From Asterochloris sp. CNOR1 (lineage: Eukaryota > Chlorophyta > Trebouxiophyceae > Trebouxiales > Trebouxiaceae): a stretch of DNA of 64,000 nt. Location of the stretch: assembly GCA_963969365.1 (NCBI GenBank), contig OZ017762.1, positions 248,001 through 312,000 of the forward strand. The letters run 5' to 3'. Below, one piece after another: positions 11,201 through 19,822 of this stretch (the first letter of the stretch is position 1; each line of letters begins with the position of its first letter). The translations under genes and the position numbers were made by a program. The notes beneath the pieces are model-generated. The model was not told where the DNA came from and searched no databases. It saw nothing but the letters and a program-made list of their open reading frames with translations.

Positions 11201-14200
11201 GCACACGACAGCAGGTGCAACAGATGGGGCCAGTGACTCATGGGTGATGGACAAGCAGAGGTACCAACAGTTTCAAAGTGGCAGCTGCATCATCTCTTTC
11301 AGCAGCACATCGATTTGCCAGGGGATGCAATAATGCTCAGCCTCGCCTCATGGAGCTGCGTCAGACGGAACTGCTCTGCACACAAGCTGCCACGCAGTCC
11401 AGGCAGCAGGCTGGGGCCTCCAAGTCTAGACTGACCTCGCCGTCCCAGACGATGGCCTTCATCTGCACCAGGTCAACCACGCCTGCGAAGGTGTCCTCTG
11501 AGCCGATGGGCAGCTGCAGAGAGCACCAGAGCAGGTCAGGACAGGTGCTTGCGGCTAGTCACTGATAAGCTGGCAGCAGCAGCAGCTCACAAGCAGTGCA
11601 AAGGTCCCGTCTTGCAGCAGCTGCCGCTGGCCTGCCGCCTGCCAAGCTGCAGCACACCCCACTTTGCCCATTACATTTGACCAATGATGGCCTCTGGCCT
11701 CAGTGGCAGACTAGTGGGGTCCATACCAGATACGTCCCTCATAGGATATGCCCCATCAGGCACTTGAGAGCCCTCCCTTGAGCAGGTATTACATTACATG
11801 AACATTCTTGCTTGGAGAACCCGGGGGTTGGGGGCAGAGACCTCCAGAGGACAAGCAGCCACCTGGAACCCACTCAAAGACCCTTGAACCCACCCTTGCA
11901 GCCTCTCCAGGCTTGCAGATGTTCTGAGAGCCATGCAAGAAGGGCCCCACCTGAAGCACCAGGGGGGTGGCTGCAAGGTTGGTCACAATCATCTCCACGG
12001 TGCGGTGGAAGTTGGCACCCATGCGGTCCATCTTGTTGACGAAGCAGATGCGGGGCACACCGTACTTGTCAGCCTGCAGCAAGGGGCTGATTTGCAGTAG
12101 GGCTGATGTTGCACACATGCAGTTCAGCTGATTGACAATGCACATGCATGGCACGTGTCTACTCCGTCACCCTGCAGCAGGTTGGTCTGTGAGACTAATG
12201 TTCTGTTTGAGGACACTGTGGGGGCACATATCTGTCACCTTGCAGCAATAGGGTTGCTTTGATGTCGTGTCCAAGAGCACACTTGTAGTCCATTATTCTG
12301 ACAAGACAAATGCAGTGATTGCAGTGATTGTTGGCCTGCAGCAGTGTGCTATTGCCAGACGCGGGTGCCCTGCGAGGTGTACTGTATCACAACTGACTGA
12401 GATGTGTGCTGCTTGGGCAGTCAGCCCTGCAGTGCAAGCTCAATAGCTGGCAGTCCAGCTTGCGGTCTGGTGAGGGGTTTTACAAGAAATATTGGTTACA
12501 ACCAACATTTTGCTGGTGGCGGCAGCCAAGGCTGCCCTTGAGATGCCACGAGTCCCTCTGCTGCAGCTTGTCTTGCTGAGCAACTAACGTCTCATGCTGA
12601 GTAACACAGGCCTTCAAGGCCAGGCCACAAGAGTGCCAAGCTATCTCATGCTGAGCTCCATTCAAGCACCAACTGCATATCACCAAAACACAGCGTAGAA
12701 CCACACAAACACCAACCCACCTGGCGCCAGACAGTCTCTGACTGGGGCTCCACGCCGGCGACGGCATCAAACACAGCCACAGCGCCGTCCAGCACACGCA
12801 GGGCACGCTCAACCTGCAGGACCCCAGAAAGCTTGATTGGTGGCGCACTGGGAGTGCACAGAACATTAGCTTTCCGACTCGATCAGGGGAGTGTGCTGAT
12901 AGAAAGTGCCGCTCATGCCAGCTAACTTGCTCCATCCAGCATGTCACAGCTGCATGCCAGAAATGCAGCATGCCCCCGATTTGCTGCCACCTCAGTCTGC
13001 CAGATAGACGGCCAAAGCTCTGTTCCTGCTCACAGCATGGCAGCTTCCTTGTAGGCAGTTGCCAGGCTGCTGACACTGAGCAGAGCAGATGCCACTCCAG
13101 ACGTTCTGGCATGCCACAAGCTGGCTGTCAATGTGAGATCTGGGTGGCATGCCAGGGGTCGCTTGGCAACATGACGCGCTCCTTCAAGTCCACAGCAGGA
13201 GATGACAGCCCTCAAACAGCGACACCGGCCACAAGCCAGTGCTGCCGCCTGGCCCCCACCAGAGCTGGCCTACCTCCAGTGTGAAGTCCACGTGGCCGGG
13301 AGTGTCGATGATGTTGATGAGGTGCTTGTTCCAGGTGCAGGTGGTGGCAGCGCTGGTGATGGTGATGCCGCGCTCCTGCAGCATGATATCGTGGTAAGGC
13401 TAAAGAAGTAGGGGTGATGTGGGGTCGCTTGTATCCAAGGGGGTGTCACCAGCATGACTGGCGGCTGGCATCAGCTCTGATGACTGTGCAGGTGGTGGCA
13501 GCACTGGCAGGCCATGTTGCCCGCCCTAACCCTAGAATGCTGAGAAACCCTGTGCATGGCGCACCTGCTCCTGAGGCATCCAGTCCATGGTGGCTCCGCC
13601 CTCATGCACCTCCCCGATCTTGTAGGTCTTGCCAGTGTAGAACAAAATGCGCTCTGTGCAAGTAGTCTGCAGCGCATGTAACAACAGAGGTCGACACCCT
13701 CCTCAAGTGTTTCCCTACAGGCTGGGGCTGGGGCTGGGGCTGGGGCCGGTGCTGGGGCCATAGGTGCTGGCAGCAGTCATCGACCGGTTATCACTGCAGT
13801 TGCGTCTGGGACCTCGCGTTGGAGCTCAGGGTGGTGGAAGCAGTTTGGTCAGCTGGTTCACAGGCCGCCCACAGCTGGGGGGGCACAGCAGAGGCTGCTG
13901 TGCAGCAGGCGTCCCCACTGCTGCTGGGCCACCCTGCTGCTTTGCACACAGCACAGACAGCAGAGGCTGCCTGCACTCTGGCGTATACCGACAGCTGGCC
14001 AAAGGCCTGTCCTAGAGCAATGGCAGCCACAACAGAGAGCACAGGGGCCATCACGCACCTTGCCAGCATCGATGTGAGCCATGATACCAATGTTCCTGCA
14101 GGACAGGGAAACCTGCGCGATGAAAGTGACAGCACAACGATGAGGAACATTGGGACTCCAGTGCATGGCATGCTTTGCAACAGTTGCTGCCCTGCAGGTA

Positions 14201-14598
14201 TGCGGTACATGTCAACGTTCAAGATCAGGTTCAAGCCAGCCTGCTCACCTATACGTGTCAATTGGCACCTCCCGTGGCTCCCGAGCAGCAGCCCTGACCT
14301 GTAGACCGGCAGCGCCTGCCCTCCCTTGCTGCACCTGCCTGGTCGGCCTGCAAGGAACCTGCAGCACAGGACCAAAGTGTATGATACGGCAGCTGGGACT
14401 GCATGAAGCATATCAAGCAGGCACAATACTAAGCCTGCTCCCTACCGTTACTGGCACCATGAAAGATTGCCGAGCTCCTGCAAGCAGGGAGCGTCCAGGC
14501 TTGGCTGCCACTGGCCACCGTGACATGCATGGAGGCGCGATCTGGCGGCCTGCACATTGAAGGCCAGACAGGCGAGGGCAGTGCATGGTGCCGTTCAT
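5213..14598 (-). CDS. Chloroplast translation elongation factor EF-G, nuclear, about 17 exons
   Basis: This GTPase drives ribosome translocation in the plastid. Proposed start is 14598, with a transit-like N-terminus ([12 protein letters not shown]..., Arg/Ser/Ala-rich). The exon ending VPIDTYR joins [13 protein letters not shown] (about 14060-14109). G-motifs follow in order: AHIDAGK|TT split by an intron; [11 protein letters not shown] (about 13275-13400); [15 protein letters not shown] (about 11950-12073); [16 protein letters not shown] (about 10268-10440). Domain II-V exons lie at about 9600-9755, 8935-9025, 8480-8612, 7935-8143, 7133-7327, 6319-6512 and 5908-6081. The last exon, 5213-5310, joins GMTKG to [15 protein letters not shown] and ends in KVAAS. 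The order and wording match plastid EF-G (Arabidopsis SCO1 type) rather than cytosolic EF-2. The junction after exon 1 is the least certain. Very long introns carry exon-edge ghosts and a tRNA-like relic. Confidence 0.93.
5578..5925 (-). repeat. Ghost copies of an EF-G exon end with donor
   Basis: The exon end and donor encoding GMTKG|GTGAGCTCAAGCTGT lies at about 5885-5920. Close copies occur downstream in gene order at about 5665-5710 (same GAGCTCACCCTTTGTCA core on +, preceded by CCAAGCGCCCC) and at about 5580-5605 (GAGTCACCCTTTGTCATGCC). The real last exon is beyond them at 5310. Both ghosts keep the core of the donor context but no reading frame to the next exon. Confidence 0.75.
8190..8445 (-). 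repeat. Ghost copies of the EF-G exon start [12 protein letters not shown]
   Basis: The real exon starts near 8143. Upstream in gene order the plus strand shows TCGCTCTTGTTCTCGATAGC with ATGCAAGGGGTTGGATGTGG (about 8208-8250), then TCGGCCTGTTGAGCTCAATAGC (about 8293-8320), then a third weaker relative (about 8390-8436, TTCACGGTGATCTGCAGGGG). All echo TTGCTCTTGGGCTCAATTGC plus CTGCAAGGGGGTGGATGTGG of the true acceptor region. Confidence 0.7.
9175..9480 (-). repeat. Ghost copies of the EF-G exon end (FIRVYSG region)
   Basis: The real exon end at about 9600-9655 carries CACTGTAAACCCTGATGAAG and GGTGCCCTGGTAGGCATCAG on the plus strand. Relatives lie downstream in gene order at about 9405-9470 (CCGATACACACC, GGTGCCCTGATGA), about 9298-9350 (weaker, GGCAGCCTGATAGAGC) and about 9180-9245 (CCACTGTACACCCTGATCAAG, GGCGCCCTGATCAGC). 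The spacing is roughly 110-200 bp. Confidence 0.65.
10070..10141 (-). pseudogene. tRNA-Pro(UGG)-like sequence of organellar type inside an EF-G intron
   Basis: On the minus strand the 72-nt stretch has a D-arm GTAGCGCAGTCAGTAGCGCG, an anticodon arm TCTGTTTTGGGGTCAGG (loop TTTGGGG, anticodon TGG) and a T-arm core GGGTTCAAGGCCC. The D and anticodon arms look like plastid or mitochondrial trnP-UGG. The T stem and acceptor pair only imperfectly (CTCACAG against TTGTGGAG needs a bulge), so it is probably a decayed organelle-derived copy or the head of a tRNA-derived element rather than a working tRNA. Confidence 0.5.
10555..10690. repeat. Two-copy ~60-bp tandem repeat in an EF-G intron
   Basis: The unit with TTGTGCAGC(C/T)CTTGAGGAG and CCACAG(T/C) repeats at about 10612-10635 and 10659-10685. 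A related GCTCAGTCTGCCAGGATTT precedes the first and GTCTGCCAAGGTTTTAG lies between them. Confidence 0.65.
13718..13756 (+). repeat. G-quadruplex-type GGGGCT tandem repeat
   Basis: The plus strand reads GGGGCT four times in succession, then GGGGCCGGTGCTGGGG. Four or more G4 runs with two-base loops fit the G-quadruplex consensus. It lies in an EF-G intron on the template strand, so the transcript carries the C-rich version. Confidence 0.8.
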
Positions 14599-14969
14599 GC
14601 TGGCGAATCTGTGAGGCCCCTCAAAATTCCAGTTTCCTGTATTTGCAGTGCAGCCTTGCTGGCAGTTGAGGCCCTGGCCCCTGACCATCAAGCCCTGTGG
14701 CAGCACTCATTCTGCATCCCAGCCGGCCACCTTATTCAAGCTCAGTCTATGCTGGCATCCAAGCTTTCACACTTACTCCTCTCCTTGTATCAGACTTTTG
14801 AGTGGGGGCTGTCAAGCAAGGCTTCACAGAATGCAGACAGTGTGCAGGGAGAGGACAGTGGGGGATACCTGGCATTACTGCCCGTGGACGGGCCATTATT
14901 TTGACTGCCTCAGTGCAATTTGTACCACTACACTGCAGAAGCCTATGTGCCTGTGGCTCAGGACAAGCC
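14599..14969. other. Gap between EF-G start and SEC61G stop
   Basis: This stretch of about 370 bp should hold the EF-G promoter and 5' UTR and the SEC61G 3' UTR. An EF-G in-frame ATG farther upstream (14706) is possible but gives a less typical transit peptide. I see no RNA gene here. Confidence 0.5.
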
Positions 14970-15819
14970 CTATTCGCTGGCAGCATTCCCACCCACGATG
15001 ATCTGATTGATGGGCTGCAGCACAGGCAGAGGAAGCTCTCAGCAGAGGTGGCAAGCTATAACACCTAGGTGGCAAGGTATAACGTGTGCAGCATGGCCAA
15101 GCAGTTCATTTGCGCCAGATGCCAAGCTTCACAGAACGAGTGATCCCTTCAGCAGGGGCATCAAGCATCCAAGCCCACGGTGCAAGACAGAGCTGTCAGC
15201 AGCAAGAAATCTGCTCATGCAAACCTCTGGCCGCCACGCCGTGAAAGCATTTCTGGGAGGTGCCGTGCATTGATCAAGCAACCCGGAACACACCACTCAC
15301 AGCTGCCCTGTGTATACTCACAATGAAGATGAGCTTCACAAAGAAGCCAATGAACCCCATAACGATGAAACCAATGGCCGTCCTGACTGTAACCTGCGAT
15401 CAGCCCAAGCTGTAGTTGTGAGAGACTTCAGTGGCAGCTGCTGCGCAGTGCAGGACACATTCCAAACTGCCTCTGCATATATGAGCATGGCTTGAAAGGC
15501 AGAGTTGCCTTCACACAGCAGATTGGCCACTGTCACTGCTGACAAACTTGTAATTAGTGCTGGAGGCACGCAGGCCTTGATTTTGAAGGCAAGCAGTACA
15601 TCAGGGGTCACCTTCTGGAACTCCTTTCCATCAGGCTTGCTGCAGCGCTTGACCAGGCGCACACTGTTCCTGGAGAACTCTGCAGCATCGCAGTAACATG
15701 GCTGATGCATTTTTCCCTCGAGGCCACAGTGCAGTGTTCTAAGAGAGCACCAAAGAATTCCCTCAGTCCCTCTGCAATGGGCACCAAGACACACCTTTCA
15801 AGGACATGAAAGTCTCCAT
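14970..15819 (-). CDS. SEC61G: Protein translocase subunit SEC61 gamma (69 aa, 4 exons)
   Basis: This is the small tail-anchored subunit of the ER Sec61 channel, homologous to SecE. Exons: 15795-15819 (METFMSLK), 15612-15679 ([20 protein letters not shown]), 15322-15393 ([20 protein letters not shown]...), 14970-15014 ([14 protein letters not shown], stop TAG). They sum to 210 nt and every junction is in phase, giving 69 residues, the usual family length. The conserved cytosolic amphipathic helix (RLVKRCxKPD) precedes one transmembrane segment (about residues 33-56). The very short first exon was chosen because it is the only nearby ATG with a GTGTGT donor in phase. Head-to-head with CCB1. 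Confidence 0.93.
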
Positions 15820-15967
15820 CTGAACAGCTCAGTACCTGCCTAGCTGTCTGCACTGCAGCAGAAGACAGAGCAGAAAGTTGAGCAACCCCACCGATCTTGC
15901 TGGCCACAGCAGCGGCCGCCATCCGCCACGCAATTGCCAGACACAACACCCACAAAGAGTAAGCAAC
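15820..15967. promoter_or_regulatory. Probable bidirectional promoter, SEC61G / CCB1
   Basis: Only 148 bp separate the two proposed start codons on opposite strands, so both promoters and 5' UTRs must overlap here. I see no TATA box. The CCB1 start is uncertain, so the true gap may differ. Confidence 0.5.
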
Positions 15968-18900
15968 ATGTGGGCTCTCCCTCAGAACTGCTGCAACACT
16001 CAGAGGATCGTGCAGCAACCAGCCGGTCCAAGGTGTCGTTCAAGCTGCCATGTTTCTCCAGTCAGATGCAGCAGTCGCCATCAGCATGCCCCAGCAGGAC
16101 GGCAGACATCAGTTGTCCAGGAAACAAGGCAGGAGCACCACCTTCAGCGGCTGGCACTTCTGTGTCTGGCAGCTGGAGTGGAGCTCCCTGCAATGGCAGC
16201 CTCTGAATCCTTTCAGCCCACTGGCTTCTCCAAGGAGAGCTACTATGTGACTCTTGGCCTTTTCCTCCTCAGTCTGCCTGGTGAGCATCTGCCTTGATCT
16301 GCGCATCGGCAATCACCTGGCGCCCAATGCATTGCATTGTATTCTGTTGTCTGTCACTGTGTGCAGCCCTTTGAATGATACAGCATTCATGCTGGAAGGC
16401 ACACCTGTTGCATGCCTCCCCTGGACCTGCTGCAGACTGGTCATGTCAACAGCCGCCCTGGTGGGCTGTTTGAATGTGCACAGTGCTGTTGCAGCAGGCT
16501 GTCATCAGCTCCAGGAATGGATTGTGCTTGCCCTGGTACATAGTATCTGGCGCTGCCTTGTATTGCACGCAGAATATGTGGTGGATCCACAATAGAGAAA
16601 GTGCCTCCACCTACCATTGCGGAGCATGCAACCCATTCCTGTACAGCCAGCAGGGACCACAGGGCAGCCACTTAACAGTTATGCTGACCCTGCCAGCTCT
16701 CTGCTTACAGCCCAAGCAGTCCAGAAGCACAAGGGAGCTGATGCCAGTCAGCCACCACCAGGGCAGACTGCTGGCCCTGCCTGCCTGCCTGCCTGCAGGG
16801 ACTGGAGTTGTGCCTCAGGCCAGACAAACCTTCTGACCTCTTAGGTTGTCCCAGAAAAGCTGCAAACTGTTGTTGCCCTAAGCAGCTGCTACCAGGCTGA
16901 GGGCACTGGGTAATGTGCTGCCCACCTGCTGGCTGGCTCCCTGCAGGGCTATCCTTGCCAAGCAAGACAATTGGATGTCTCCTTACCCTGGTCTCATGCT
17001 CTCAGGGAGAGACATCCCATGTCGACACTATAAGTTTTGCCTACATGGCTCTGGCCCCATCAAGAGGGTGCTTTCATGCTTGTTTGAAGGTCCTGCTTGG
17101 CTGCTTGCAGGGCTGTGACAGCAGGCCTGCCTTTGGACAGGCAGGTGCTACAAATTGGCTGCCGAGGTAGCCAAGGTAGATGGTCACAAATTTCTCCTGC
17201 CTGCAGGGCTGTGGTCCCACATCATTGCGCCAGCCCTGGCAGTGAGGGTGGCCTCTCATGCTCGCCATAAAACACTCCAGCCATCAACCCTGCCTGTGTG
17301 CAGGGTCACTTTGTGCCAGGTCAAGGATTTTGGCCAGAGCAGCATGTCACAAAGCGTTTCTGCCTGCAGGTCTCTGGTCCCAGATCAAGCGGGCGCCCAA
17401 GGCCAAGAAAGTGCGCAAAACCTTTGAAACCCCAGGACCCAAGGCTGCTGAGGCGCTGCCGCTGGACGTGCGTGCCCGCCAGATCTTTGCCTACTTCAAA
17501 AAGTACAATTACGCAGGTCAGGCGGCGACTCTTGCAGCAGCCTGAGTTGCTGCCATTAGGCCTTCACAGCCTGAGCAGGCACATTGCTCAGCATACCACC
17601 TGCGTCCTTCAAGTGCCAACTGATGTTGCCTGTATAGCTGCAACCTGCACTGATGTCTATCAAGCATATGCTTGTGCAGTCTCAGATAGCACCGCCAGCA
17701 GCAAGAGGACTGCTGCCATCCCTGCAATATGAAACGCTGCACTGTGCTGGTGCAGTGAAGGACACAGGAGAGGTCATCCGCTTCACTGGGCAGTACAAGG
17801 CCAGCCGCGGCCAGGCAGCTGCCTTAGTCTTCTATGTATTCATGGGTGAGCTCTCCCAGCTTTGCAGGCGTGCAGTATGCCTGCACTTTGCAAAAGTTCA
17901 GCATGAGGCAGACGCCGCCTGTCGGCAGTCTCGCCGCCCTTGTTTGCGATCTTTTCAAGGGAGAGCCTTTGCAGCTGTGCACATGTAAGCTTTGGCTCAA
18001 GGGTGCCAGAGCAGGACCTGAGCCACGCGGCTGCCCTGAAGGCTCAAGCCTTCAAGTTTGAGCATCTGCAGCTTGCATAGGCCAGTTTTGGGTATAGCCC
18101 TGGGCAGTGGTTCACGGTGTGTGCATGTGTATGCAGCTGGTCATGTGCACTCACAGCTGAGGGACAAGCTTTAGCAGCTTGCCCAGTTCGTGTGCAAGTC
18201 ACAGCTTGTAGTGGTCAGTTTGAGCGCAGCCTAGGCTCTGGTCTGACCCCTGCTTGTGTGACTGAGCAGTGTCTGCAGCTGTGTATAAGCAAAGTCAAGC
18301 ATCATGAAGCTGAAGGGGGCAAGCAGGGGGCAGCTGCCATGACAAGGTAGCAGGCAGCTGGTCACACTCTCTGGATGGCCGGCTGCAGCCTAGCTGCAGC
18401 TTGACAGACGGAAAAAAAATCCTGTCATGCTGCTGCCCATGCTCTGACTTTATGCTACTGGGTGGGCTCATGCAAAGGGCTCCAATGGCTTTGACTGGCC
18501 TGCTCGCAAGCTGGCAGGTTTCTGCTGAGCCAAACACTCACCACTGGGCTGCAGTGCAGGGGTGTGAGCAATACAGCACTAGTGGTAGCATCGGTTTTCT
18601 GTTATGAGGACACCTGTCATGCTGCTGTTGCAGGTCTGGGCAGCACAGCGCTGGTGCTGTCCATTGCAGCCCCTTTTGGAGGGAGCTACTGGTATGGCCT
18701 CACAGCCCTTAGCCCACTGGCAGGCTTGTACTACTTCCAAAAGGGAACACGAGAGGAAGAATGCGCGGTGAGGAGTGTGGGCTGCCTGCCGCACACACAA
18801 CAGCTCAGTCCACCTCCTGTCCAATGCATGGCCTAGATGAGCCACCACAATGCAGGCTGTAAGACCAAAGTTTGACTGCATACGGGGCGTCGCATTGAGG

Positions 18901-19428
18901 CCCTAAAGTCAAAACAGCCTGTGGAGCCCTCTGGCCGCACTTGCGCTTCAGAATCCAGTACCACATTGGAGAGGCCTTGGCCAGTTTGCTTTGCAGTGCT
19001 GTGCACCTTTGTCCTCCTGATACAACATCAACAGAACCGTGAAGGGCGGTACCCGACTTTGAACTGCTTTCCTCATGCTCAGGGAACTGCGGCTGTGCTG
19101 TTCACAGTTGAGTGGCCATAGGGCTGTGAGCAGCAAGCTGTCCTCCCCTGTTGTAGGCGTCTAGTTTGACAGGGCAATACTTGTGCAGGTGAAAATGGTG
19201 ACCGCCGATGATGAGGCAACCACAGACATCATTGTGGAGGGTGACCAGGAAGAAATCACAAGGATGACCAAGGAGTTGAATCTTCAAGTGAGCACACGCC
19301 TGCGTGTGAATGCCCCTGGGCTGCTGGCTGGTGCATAAAAAGCATTCATAGAGGCTGCAGGCTCTTACACGGACTTGTGCATGCAGGAAAAGGGCAAGGT
19401 GCGCGTGAAGGGTCTCCTGGAGGGCTGA
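15968..19428 (+). CDS. CCB1: CCB1, cofactor assembly of complex C (cytochrome b6 heme attachment)
   Basis: A thylakoid membrane protein of system IV, needed for covalent heme c' attachment to cytochrome b6. Exons: 15968-16280 (transit peptide, then FSKESYYVTLGLFLLSLPG), 17370-17516 (LWSQIKRAPKAKKVRKTFE), 17756-17845 (VKDTGEVIRFTGQYKASRGQ), 18634-18767 (LGSTALVLSIAAPFGG, LSPLAGLYYF), 19189-19287 (VKMVTADDEATTDIIVEG) and 19387-19428 (EKGKVRVKGLLEG, stop TGA). All junctions are in phase and total 825 nt (274 aa). The pattern of transit peptide, one hydrophobic helix, a soluble loop, two helices, then a small C-terminal domain ending KGLxE matches plant CCB1. The start is the first ATG giving an Arg/Ser-rich, acid-poor leader; an internal ATG at 16193 is the alternative. 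Confidence 0.88.
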
Positions 19429-19822
19429 GGCTATCTGAAAGCATGAAACATACGTCAATGAATTCATGGACACACTTCCTGCGCTGCCTAGTGCAAGCCG
19501 CAGGCTGCAGCTAGATTTGCTAAGAGTGAACATAGAACAAGTGATGTCAGGACCCAGACTTGGCCCTGCAAGTGACGTGATCAGCATGTGCATCTTTTTG
19601 TTCAAACCAGGTGTGATGGGCATCAATTCAATGGTGTAAGCAGCAGTTGCCCTGCCAGTCGCTGGGGGTGGATAGCCACAGTAGCCAGCTGTGAGACTCA
19701 GCAGACACCTCAAAGGGGTCAGTGGCAAGCTCAGGGCTTGGGCACTGTCCGCACCAGGTGCCCAGGCAGGTTCTGGCGGCGCCTTGCAGGCGAGGGCACC
19801 AGCCCTGGCAGATGCCGGCCCC
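19429..19822. other. Convergent intergenic gap CCB1 / malate synthase
   Basis: These 394 bp hold two 3' UTRs. A TGTAA word, the usual green-algal polyadenylation signal, lies at 19635-19639 on the CCB1 strand, about 200 nt past its stop. No gene is seen. Confidence 0.4.

Noticed and set aside
14599-14706. Upstream in-frame ATG (14706) as the EF-G start
   Set aside because: The added segment includes Gln/Asn/Cys-rich and acidic residues unlike a transit peptide. The ATG at 14598 gives a more typical Arg/Ala leader. Not excluded without 5' transcript data.
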